Shown piece after piece: positions 25,053 to 31,696 of a stretch of DNA of 33,394 nucleotides (positions are counted from its first letter, which is position 1; every line of letters starts with the position of its first letter). The stretch spans positions 1 to 33,394 of the forward strand of contig DATNEK010000268.1 of assembly GCA_035553055.1 (NCBI GenBank), given 5' to 3'. The notes below the pieces were generated by a model. That model was not told the DNA's origin. It saw only the letters and a list, made by a program, of their open reading frames with translations, and did no database searches. Both the position numbers and the translations under genes were made by a program. Source of the stretch: Chersky-822 sp035553055. Its GTDB lineage: Bacteria; Actinomycetota; Actinomycetes; Streptosporangiales; Streptosporangiaceae.

Positions 25053-26039
25053 TCAGAGGTAGTCTTCGCGGCGCATGGTGCCCGACGCGGCCTCGCCGCG
25101 CAGGTGCCGTCGCACGTTCTCCGCGGCGTTCCTGACGGCTCCGGTGATGACGCCGGGAATGATGCCCGAGTTGTGCGGTGACCCAAGCACGTTGGGCAGT
25201 TCGAAGAACGGGTAGTCGGTGCGGAAGCTGCCGCCACGCCATGGTTCGTGCCACCACGCATCGATGCCCGCCATGAACTGAGGGTTCCGCGAGAGGTGCT
25301 GGTAAAGGGCTTGCTCGTTGACGATGGCGCCTCTGGCGACGTTCACCAGGATTGCGGTCGGCTTCATCAGGGATAGCTCGCGGGCCGCTATGAGATCCCT
25401 TGTCTTGTTGGTGAGCGGCAGGGCGATCACCAGGACGTCGGCTGCGGTGAGGACACGGTCAAGATCGGCTAGGGTGCCGATGAACTCGACGGGATCGGTG
25501 GTCTGGCCGCCACCGTTGATCGCGTAGATGCGTGCGCCGAGCGCCCGCATCAAGGCAGCGGTCGCGCGGCCGATGCCGCCGTAGCCGAGTATCGCGCACA
25601 CGGCGCCGTTGAGCGTGATCAGCCGCTCGTTCCGGTTGAACTCTCCGGCAGCGAGCGCGGCGTGCCGCTGCGGCAGCCGCCTGGCCAGCGCCAGCGACAT
25701 GGCCACGACATGCTCGGCGATCGGGGCCGCATACGCGCCGATGTTGCCAGCGAGCACCACGTGTTCAGGCACGAGGCTGAAGTCCACGCCGTCGGCGCCA
25801 GCGGACAGCAGTTGGATGAACCTGAGCTCAGGCAGCCTCGCCAGCGTGCCATCCGGAAGTTCCCGCGCGGGATTCCAGCCGATCAGAGCATCGGCCCCAG
25901 CGGTCAGCGCAGCGCGTTCGTCCTCGGGCACCTGGTGCGAGAACACCACCGTGGCATCATCGCCGAGTACCTCGGCGATGATCTTGGCGTGGCCCTCGTT
26001 GACCTCGCAGGTCACGGCAACAATACGCTCGCGCGGCAT
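25053..26039 (-). CDS. D-2-hydroxyacid dehydrogenase family (NAD-dependent)
   Basis: ATG 26039 has GGGAGGA five bases upstream; 328 residues. The NAD-binding GYGGIG (152-157) sits in the central Rossmann domain. The catalytic Arg-Glu-His set is present: R236 in LVNVARGAIV, E265 in AWWHEP and H289 in GSPHNSG. The N-terminal catalytic domain has LLSAGADGVDF and NIGAYAAPIAEH, typical for the family. It reduces 2-keto acids or oxidises D-2-hydroxy acids; the specific substrate (glyoxylate, phosphoglycerate or others) cannot be read. The tryptophan-rich WWHEPWRGG loop near the active site is characteristic of one subgroup. It converges on uvrA with a 22-nt gap. Confidence 0.87.
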   Translation of the reverse strand: MPRERIVAVTCEVNEGHAKIIAEVLGDDATVVFSHQVPEDERAALTAGADALIGWNPARELPDGTLARLPELRFIQLLSAGADGVDFSLVPEHVVLAGNIGAYAAPIAEHVVAMSLALARRLPQRHAALAAGEFNRNERLITLNGAVCAILGYGGIGRATAALMRALGARIYAINGGGQTTDPVEFIGTLADLDRVLTAADVLVIALPLTNKTRDLIAARELSLMKPTAILVNVARGAIVNEQALYQHLSRNPQFMAGIDAWWHEPWRGGSFRTDYPFFELPNVLGSPHNSGIIPGVITGAVRNAAENVRRHLRGEAASGTMRREDYL

Positions 26040-26143
26040 TTGTCCTCCCGGCCAGAGAATATCCGCCGCCCGCCGCCCCGCTGCCGCGACCTGGCCGAGG
26101 CGCCGGGCGCGGAGGTTAGCGGCGTCCCCGCGCCTCTGCTGGG

Positions 26144-26344
26144 GTGCGATGGATCCGGGGATTCATCGGCTCGGCATCGGAGTGGTCGCGATGAGTCCCC
26201 GGATCCACACCTGATTTCCCTGCTGAAACCCCGAACCCATCGCACCTGGCCGGGCGTTCGGGCGCGATGGATTCCCGAACCCATCGCACCGGCCGGGCGC
26301 TCGGGTGCGATGAATACCCGGATCCATCGAGGATCCATCGCGCC
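26144..26344. repeat. Array of degenerate palindromic repeats
   Basis: The 371-nt gap between the dehydrogenase and DUF1003 genes holds about six whole or half copies of an imperfect palindrome with arms GCGATGGAT and ATCCATCGC around a CCCGG-like centre. Copies lie at about 26146-26168, 26188-26207, 26230-26243 (half), 26264-26287, 26307-26329 and 26331-26341 (half). One copy has a perfect 7-bp stem (26264-26270/26281-26287). Two copies form a direct tandem repeat of 44 and 43 nt (26230-26273, 26274-26316). It resembles a REP/BIME-like element and has no CRISPR geometry. The rest of the gap shows nothing I can name. Confidence 0.75.
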
Positions 26345-26410
26345 TGGTCTGGCTGCCGGGGCCTAAACCGCTGCCAGCCTCGGCTGTCTGCGCGCCGACA
26401 TAGATTCCTG

Positions 26411-26911
26411 TTATCGGTGCTCGCTTCCGATGAGCAGCTTTTCGAGCTTGCTGAGCCGGTCGTCTAGGTCTGCGGTGGTGACCATGTCGGCGAGGGCGAG
26501 GCGGACGGCGGCTAGTTCCCTGGCGAGGTACTCGGCGTCGTCCTGGGTGCGGGCGGCTACCTGCCGGTCGCGCTCGATGCTGGCCCGGTCGCGATCGTCC
26601 TGCCGGTTCTGCGCGAGCAGGATCAACGGCGCCGCGTACGCGGCCTGGGTGGAGAACGCCAGGTTGAGCAGGATGAATGGGTAAGGATCCCAGTGCCTGA
26701 CGAGGGCAGCCGTATTGAACGCGATCCAGATGATCACGAACACGGTCTGTCCGACCAGGTACCTGCCGGTGCCGAGGAACCTCGCTATCCCTTCTGACAT
26801 TCGCCCGAACGCGTCAGCGTCGTACTTGGCCCGCACGCGTGGTGCCGAGCCGCGCGGGGCGCTCAGGTCTCGGTCGCCGAGGCGCAGGGGTGCCGTCAGT
26901 GGCATTCTCAT
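26411..26911 (-). CDS. DUF1003 family membrane protein
   Basis: The 166-residue protein has two adjacent transmembrane helices (YLVGQTVFVIIWIAFNTAAL and FILLNLAFSTQAAYAAPLIL), with the DUF1003 pattern WDPYPFILLNLAFSTQAAYAAP and LAQNRQDDRDR. A C-terminal coiled coil of about 60 residues follows. The family is of unknown function. Its ATG overlaps the stop of the MgtE-like gene (ATGA, 26908-26911), so it is probably co-translated with it; a joint role in divalent-cation handling is an inference from that pairing only. Confidence 0.85.
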   Translation of the reverse strand: MRMPLTAPLRLGDRDLSAPRGSAPRVRAKYDADAFGRMSEGIARFLGTGRYLVGQTVFVIIWIAFNTAALVRHWDPYPFILLNLAFSTQAAYAAPLILLAQNRQDDRDRASIERDRQVAARTQDDAEYLARELAAVRLALADMVTTADLDDRLSKLEKLLIGSEHR

Positions 26912-28107
26912 GTGATCTCGCTCTTCCTCCAGCCCGTCGGCAGGATGCGATCGAGCACGTCGTCGACGGTGATCGCGCCGAGCAGGCAGCCTGCCTCGTC
27001 GCAGACGGCCACGCCGATGAGGTCATAGGCGGCCATCCGCCTGGCCACCTCCTTCTCCGACAATTCGGGCCTGACAAAGCCGGTCGCTTCGATGCACTGG
27101 CCGACGGTCATGGCTGGCGGTTCGCGCAGCAGCCGCTGGAATCCGACGGTGCCGAGATACCGTCCGGTCGGAGTCAGCGAGGGCGGCTCACAGACGAACA
27201 CCTGCGCCGCCACCGTCGGCGCGTTCTCCGGCCGGCGGATCTCGGCCAGCACCTGCGCGACCGGAGCGTCGGGCGGCACGATCAGCGGATTCGATGTCAT
27301 CAGGCCGCCAGCCGTTGTCGCGTCGTAGCGAAGCAGCCTGCGCAGGCGGTCGGCCTGCACGGTCTCCATCGCCGCCAGCAACCGCTCCCGCTGGTCAGCC
27401 GGCATCTCGGCGAGCAGGTCGGCGGCGTCGTCGGGTTCCATCTCCTCGACGACGTCGGCGGAACGCTCGAGACCGAGCCCGGCCAGCAACCTGATCTGAT
27501 CTTGCTCGGGCATCTCCTCGAGCACGTCGGCAAGCTCCTCATCCTGCAACGCCTCGGCGAGCTCGCGCCTGCGGGCAGCCGACATGACTTCGACCGCGCT
27601 GGCGAGATCGGTCGGATGCATCGCGCGTAGCTGGATGAGTTGCTCGGACAGCGCGCTCGCCTTGAACAGTTCCTGGTACTTGTCCCAGGGCACGACCGTC
27701 GTCGAGTTGTGCAGGAAGCTCAGGCCGTGGCCGACCGCCAGCGCTGACACGTCCCAGCCGCCGCGGCGCAGCCCTGACGGAGCGATGCCGATATCAAGCA
27801 CCCGGCCAGAGCCAGCCGGCTTTCCGTACAGCTCGGACGCCAGGATCTCACCGGCTCGCCGGCTGAATCGCCGCAGGTCAATGGTGCCGCCGCTGAGCCG
27901 GACGCCGTCAACGGAGACCTCGGCGACGCGGCCCAGGTTGACGAAGATCTGCCGCCGCTGCATGGTGACGACCAGCCCGAGCACCCACGGCGGCTCGCCG
28001 CTTGCCGACGGCAAGATCACGACGTCGCGGACGCGGCCAATCGAGAAACCTTCGCTGTCCCGTAGCTGACGGCCGCTAAGCCGGGACGTGAAGACCGCGC
28101 CGGTCAC
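26908..28107 (-). CDS. Soluble MgtE-N/CBS-domain protein with PRC-barrel-like N-terminus
   Basis: GTG 28107 opens a 399-residue protein. Residues 1-90 resemble a PRC-barrel (LRDSEGFSIGRVRDVVI). Residues about 150-255 carry the acidic helical repeats of the MgtE N domain (ALQDEELADVLEEMP, SADVVEEMEPDDAADLL). The C-terminus has a pair of CBS domains (LIVPPDAPVAQVLAEI, YDLIGVAVCDEAGCLLGAI). The transmembrane channel of true MgtE magnesium transporters is missing, so it is probably a cytoplasmic Mg2+/nucleotide-sensing regulator rather than a transporter. The stop overlaps the DUF1003 start by 4 nt. Confidence 0.85.
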   Translation of the reverse strand: MTGAVFTSRLSGRQLRDSEGFSIGRVRDVVILPSASGEPPWVLGLVVTMQRRQIFVNLGRVAEVSVDGVRLSGGTIDLRRFSRRAGEILASELYGKPAGSGRVLDIGIAPSGLRRGGWDVSALAVGHGLSFLHNSTTVVPWDKYQELFKASALSEQLIQLRAMHPTDLASAVEVMSAARRRELAEALQDEELADVLEEMPEQDQIRLLAGLGLERSADVVEEMEPDDAADLLAEMPADQRERLLAAMETVQADRLRRLLRYDATTAGGLMTSNPLIVPPDAPVAQVLAEIRRPENAPTVAAQVFVCEPPSLTPTGRYLGTVGFQRLLREPPAMTVGQCIEATGFVRPELSEKEVARRMAAYDLIGVAVCDEAGCLLGAITVDDVLDRILPTGWRKSEIT

Positions 28108-28308
28108 GGCGTGCCGTCCATCCTGCCCGCCTTTCGTCCTTGGCGACAGCTTTACCCGAACTAGTATTCCTCTGAACCTTGCTTGCCATCGCGGGCACGA
28201 CTATGCGCCGGGCAGATCGAGTCGGTGGACATAACCGGCCTGCCATGACGCCCTCGCGCGGCGGATGGACGCGGTGCGGCGGCGCGCTGGCTGGGTAGCC
28301 TGCTTGGT

Positions 28309-29181
28309 ATGCAGATCGAAACGGTGGCAGGTCCGGCTCAGGTCGAGGTAGACGAGGTCGCGGCGCCGAAGTTTCTGCTGGTGCTGACGCATGGCGCTGG
28401 CGGGGGAGTGGCCAGCGCCGATCTGATGGCCGCCAGGCAGGCCGGGCTCGACACCGGGGGTACGGTCGTGCGGGTGCTCCAGCCCTACCGGGTGGCAGGC
28501 GCCAGGGCGCCTGGGTCAGCGCAGCGGCAGGATGCGGCCTGGCTCGATATCATCACGGCGCTACGGGCTCGCTATTCCGGCATCCCCCTTGTCCAGGGTG
28601 GTCGCAGCAACGGCGCGAGACTGGCCTGCAGGACCGCGCAGGCGACCGGAGCGGCCGCCGTTATCGCGCTGGCGTTTCCGCTGCATCCTCCGGGCAAGGC
28701 TGACGTGCCGGAGAAGTCGCGGGCGGGGGAGCTGCGTTCGGCTGGTGTACCCGTGCTGGTCATTAACGGCGACCGGGACCCGTTCGGGGTGCCCGATGCG
28801 GCTGACGCCGACCGGCTTGTCGTGCTGAGGGGAGAGACTCACTCGCTATCGAAGCAGCGGGCTGCCATCGGCAACGCGATCGCGTCCTGGCTGAGCGCGC
28901 TTGGCTGGGGCGACTCGGCCCCGGGAGTCAACTGTCGTCAGGCAGCAGGTACGCGCGGGGTTGGGCTAGTCAATTTGATGTCGGTCGGTCGGTGTGGTGC
29001 CACGGCAGCACCGGTAGGGAGCAGCTCGCCGGTGTCTTCGAACACCACGATGCCGTTACAGAGCAGGCTCCAGCCTTGTTCGGGGTGGCTAATAAGGGTA
29101 CGAGCCGCCTCGTGGTCCGGGTCGCTTGCGGCCGGACACGGGGGCGTGTGCGGGCACATTGCGCGCCTCCTGATCAATTAG
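28309..29181 (+). CDS. Alpha/beta-hydrolase (Tex30/KANL3-type) with unusual C-terminal tail
   Basis: ATG 28309 starts MQIETVAGPAQVEV; no clear ribosome-binding site. The hydrolase core fills about residues 1-205: oxyanion-hole region LTHGAGGG (26-33), nucleophile elbow GGRSNG (S100), acid in VINGDRDPFG (D157) and histidine in RGETHSL (H178). It is predicted cytoplasmic; the substrate is unknown. The family usually ends after a helix like AIASWLSALGW, yet this frame continues for about 85 residues of Ser/Gly/Arg-rich sequence to a stop at 29181. That tail is exactly the antisense of the DUF5999 gene, so either the stop was lost or the tail is a by-product of GC-rich antisense coding. Confidence 0.78.
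   Translation: MQIETVAGPAQVEVDEVAAPKFLLVLTHGAGGGVASADLMAARQAGLDTGGTVVRVLQPYRVAGARAPGSAQRQDAAWLDIITALRARYSGIPLVQGGRSNGARLACRTAQATGAAAVIALAFPLHPPGKADVPEKSRAGELRSAGVPVLVINGDRDPFGVPDAADADRLVVLRGETHSLSKQRAAIGNAIASWLSALGWGDSAPGVNCRQAAGTRGVGLVNLMSVGRCGATAAPVGSSSPVSSNTTMPLQSRLQPCSGWLIRVRAASWSGSLAAGHGGVCGHIARLLIN
28938..29159 (-). CDS. DUF5999 small protein
   Basis: ATG 29159 has an excellent AGGAGG seven bases upstream. The 73-residue product begins MCPHTPPCPAASDPDHEAAR and contains HPEQGWSLLCNGIVVFEDTG and ELLPTGAAVAPHRP. This is the pattern I associate with DUF5999, a small actinomycete family of unknown function. The early cysteines (C2, C8) with His4 and the later Cys in SLLCNG could bind metal (inference). 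The gene lies entirely inside the 3' part of the plus-strand hydrolase frame, antisense to it. Two inverted repeats sit in its upstream region (29171-29192, 29200-29242). Confidence 0.82.
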   Translation of the reverse strand: MCPHTPPCPAASDPDHEAARTLISHPEQGWSLLCNGIVVFEDTGELLPTGAAVAPHRPTDIKLTSPTPRVPAA

Positions 29182-29192
29182 GGGGTTGATCA
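29171..29192. promoter_or_regulatory. Perfect 7-bp inverted repeat in the DUF5999 leader
   Basis: TGATCAA (29171-29177) and TTGATCA (29186-29192) are exact inverted repeats separated by 8 nt. They abut the DUF5999 ribosome-binding site and contain the hydrolase stop codon. This could be an operator, or a hairpin controlling access to the AGGAGG. Confidence 0.45.
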
Positions 29193-29199
29193 TCACCAT

Positions 29200-29242
29200 C
29201 TAATGTGCCAGGTACGTTAGCTGTGACGACATGGCACATTAG
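29200..29242. promoter_or_regulatory. Perfect 11-bp inverted repeat, candidate operator
   Basis: CTAATGTGCCA (29200-29210) and TGGCACATTAG (29232-29242) are exact inverted repeats with a 21-nt centre. The centre contains, on the minus strand, TAACGT (29219-29214), a possible -10 for DUF5999. Arm half-sites spaced about three helical turns apart around a promoter element suit a dimeric or tetrameric repressor. No -35 is convincing. Confidence 0.5.
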
Positions 29243-29311
29243 GATGGTTTTGCGGCATGGTCTTTGTAGATTTCCTAGTAGTCCGGTGCTGATATCGGGT
29301 TGCCACACGAA

Positions 29312-29761
29312 CTACATACTGGTTACAACGCCAGAGGTGGCCGGTTGCGTCCCGTAACTGGGAAACGGGCTCAAACCGACGCCAGCAGGACGCGGAGGTA
29401 TGCCGGTAAGCCGGTGCGTCTCCCTGAGCGTGAGGAGCCGTTCGGCTTCGGCGTTGAGCGCATGGACGGTTGGCGTCGCCATCGCCTTGCGCTTGAAAAT
29501 CCTGTCGTCGTACCCGCGAGGCCCGATCTCGGCCTTCACCGCCGCGAACGCGGAACGCATCGCGTCAGTCAGCGCCGCGTCGAGCTTCTTCGCCAGCGCG
29601 TACCTCTCACCAAGCGGCCGTGCGGTCGCTTGCGCGTCCCGGTAGTCTCGCTCGGCGGTGGCGGCCGCGGCTAGAAGATCATTGAAATTGGCGGCAAGCG
29701 CCACATCGGATAGATATTGCGCCTGCGCGTCCGCGCTAACCTGCTTACGTCCCACGATCAC
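29312..29761 (-). CDS. Hypothetical helical protein
   Basis: I do not recognise this gene. GTG 29761 gives 149 residues (MIVGRKQVSADAQAQYLS...); the open frame extends to 29833 into tandem repeats and is unlikely to be coding there. The first 100 residues are predicted helical and rich in Ala, Asp, Lys and Arg (ATAERDYRDAQATARPLGER). The last 35 are Pro/Gly-rich with no secondary structure. There is no signal peptide, membrane helix or cysteine motif. No convincing ribosome-binding site is seen, so it could be a degenerating or spurious frame. It follows the ABC exporter pair on the same strand, about 97 nt downstream. Confidence 0.45.
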   Translation of the reverse strand: MIVGRKQVSADAQAQYLSDVALAANFNDLLAAAATAERDYRDAQATARPLGERYALAKKLDAALTDAMRSAFAAVKAEIGPRGYDDRIFKRKAMATPTVHALNAEAERLLTLRETHRLTGIPPRPAGVGLSPFPSYGTQPATSGVVTSM

Positions 29762-29792
29762 GCCGGTCAGCTTAGCGGACGACGGCCACGGA

Positions 29793-29870
29793 TTACGCAA
29801 GGCTGTGCTAGTAGAGACGCGCTGCTTACGCAAGGCTGTGCTAGTCGAGACGCTCTGCTACGCAAGGCTG
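29793..29870. repeat. 33-nt tandem repeat at the 3' end of the ABC exporter gene
   Basis: Two adjacent 33-nt copies (29793-29825 and 29826-29858) differ at only two positions. The following 12 nt (29859-29870) are a third, partial copy that lies inside the ABC gene and includes its stop. On the minus strand each unit ends AGCCTTGCGTAA, so the last sense codons plus stop (Ser-Leu-Ala-stop) of the exporter are repeated downstream of the real stop. Confidence 0.85.
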
Positions 29871-31696
29871 GCCAGCCAAGCTTCGTGCAAGTCCGAGTAT
29901 TCGCCTCCGCTGATGAGGAGTTCATCGGGCGACCCGTCCTCGACGATCCGGCCGTGGTCGAGCACGATCACCCGGTCGGCGATCCTGACTGTCGACAGCC
30001 GGTGCGCGATGATCACCGCTGTGCGGCCAGCCATGACGGTCTGCAGCGCCTGCTGAACGACCCGTTCGCTTGGCAAGTCGAGCAGCGACGTCGCCTCGTC
30101 AAGCAGCAGGACGCTCGGCGCCGCGATAAACGCCCGCGCGAACGAGATCAGCTGGCGCTGGCCGGCCGACAGCCGCCCGCCGCGCTTGCCGACTTGAGTG
30201 TCGTAGCCGTCGGGCAGGCCGGCGATGAACTCCCCAGCTCCGACGGCTTCGGCGGCTTGCGCGATCTGGGCTGGCGAAGCTCCCGGCTTGCCGAGCGCGA
30301 TGTTCTCCGCGATCGTCTCGCTGAACAGGAAGTTCTCCTGCGTGATCATGACGATCTCGCGGCGGAGGTCGGTGTCGGCCAGATCGCGCAGGTCGACGCC
30401 GTCGAGCAGCACCCGACCCTCGCCGGGGTCGTAGAACCTGGCAAGCAGCCGGGCGATCGTCGTCTTCCCTGCTCCGGTAGCGCCGACCAGCGCGACTTTC
30501 TGACCGGACTCGATGGTCAGATCCAGGTCGGGCAGCACGATCGCGTCACGATAGGCGAATCGCACGCCGGCGATGTCTAGCCGCCTGCCTGAGCGAGCGG
30601 CGGGTAGCGAGACCGGCTTGGTCGGCTCGGGCACCGATGGCGTCTCGTCGAGCACCCCGGAGATCTTCTCGAGCGCGGCCGCAGCCGACTGGAGCGTGCT
30701 GTAGAACTGCGAGACGTCCTGCAGCGGCTCGAAGAACCGGCGCAGGTACAGCAGGAACGTGACCAGCACGCCGACCGGCATCGCGTGGTCGATGACCCGC
30801 ACCCCGCCGTACAGCAGCACGACGCCGATCGCCAGGTTCCCGATCAGGGTCACGCCTGGGAAATACAGCGCGACGAGCTGCATCGACCGCCTCGACGCAT
30901 CGCCGTAGCTCGCGTTCAGCTCGCCGAAGATCTCCTCGTTCCTCGGCTCCCTGCGGAACGTCTGGACGGCGCTGATCCCGTTGAACGTCTCAACGAAGTG
31001 GACGATGACCAGCGCGATGGCTTCCCGCGTGCGCCGGTAGGCGACGGCGGACTCGCGCCTGAACCAGGCGCTGAGCCAGGTCAGCGGCAAGAACCCGGCC
31101 ATCACCGCGAGCGCGAGCTGCCAGTCGAGCAGCAGCATGCCGGTGCCCACGAAGATCATCGAGAACGCGGCGCCGACCAGCGAGTCAAGTCCTTCGTCGA
31201 ACACCTCGGAGATCGAGTCCATGTCAGAGACCTGGCGCGAGATCACCCGGCCCGAGGTATAGCGCTCGTGGAAGGCCACCGACAGCCACTGGAAGTGCCC
31301 GAACAGCCGGGCCCGCAGCTCCCGAACAACTTCGCCGCCCATCTTGCCGATCGACGAGATGAACGTCGCGGTCGCTACGGCCTGGATCCCGACAGCGACG
31401 CAGAACTCGATGACCACGATGATGATCGGCACGGCATCCTTGGTGCGGAGCAGCGCCGGGATCTTGTCGACGGCGATCCCGACCAGCCAGGGACCAGCGA
31501 GCGCGGCCAGGTTCGAGGTCAGGATGACGATCGTGATCCAGGCCAGGGTTCTGCGATGCGGCCGGAGAAGATCTGACAGCAGTGCCCGGCTGCGCCGGCG
31601 CAGCATCAGCGACACGCCGCGGGGAAGTTCGTCGATTTCCTCGGCCGCTATGCCGCGCCATTGCTGCGTGGCGACCGGAGACGTCGCAGAAGTCAC
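29858..31696 (-). CDS. ABC exporter half-transporter (TMD-NBD fusion), canonical-site subunit
   Basis: GTG 31696 overlaps the upstream transporter stop (GTGA). The 612-residue protein has about six transmembrane helices in residues 50-330, then a nucleotide-binding domain. Visible motifs are Walker A GATGAGKTT, Q-loop MITQENFLF, signature LSAGQRQLISFARAF, Walker B VLLLDEATSLLD with the catalytic Glu, and H-loop IIAHRLST. The signature has Ala for the usual second Gly. It most likely pairs with the preceding gene's product as a heterodimeric exporter in the cytoplasmic membrane. The pair recalls mycobacterial Rv1272c/Rv1273c; the substrate is unknown (lipid or drug). Confidence 0.9.
   Translation of the reverse strand: MTSATSPVATQQWRGIAAEEIDELPRGVSLMLRRRSRALLSDLLRPHRRTLAWITIVILTSNLAALAGPWLVGIAVDKIPALLRTKDAVPIIIVVIEFCVAVGIQAVATATFISSIGKMGGEVVRELRARLFGHFQWLSVAFHERYTSGRVISRQVSDMDSISEVFDEGLDSLVGAAFSMIFVGTGMLLLDWQLALAVMAGFLPLTWLSAWFRRESAVAYRRTREAIALVIVHFVETFNGISAVQTFRREPRNEEIFGELNASYGDASRRSMQLVALYFPGVTLIGNLAIGVVLLYGGVRVIDHAMPVGVLVTFLLYLRRFFEPLQDVSQFYSTLQSAAAALEKISGVLDETPSVPEPTKPVSLPAARSGRRLDIAGVRFAYRDAIVLPDLDLTIESGQKVALVGATGAGKTTIARLLARFYDPGEGRVLLDGVDLRDLADTDLRREIVMITQENFLFSETIAENIALGKPGASPAQIAQAAEAVGAGEFIAGLPDGYDTQVGKRGGRLSAGQRQLISFARAFIAAPSVLLLDEATSLLDLPSERVVQQALQTVMAGRTAVIIAHRLSTVRIADRVIVLDHGRIVEDGSPDELLISGGEYSDLHEAWLASLA

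Noticed and set aside
26144..26344. CRISPR array
   Set aside because: Repeats are degenerate palindromes without constant length or unique spacers, and no cas-like genes are present.
29793..29870. Attachment site or IS end
   Set aside because: The repeat is a direct copy of the adjacent gene's end; there is no integrase or transposase and no matching copy elsewhere in the window that I could see.
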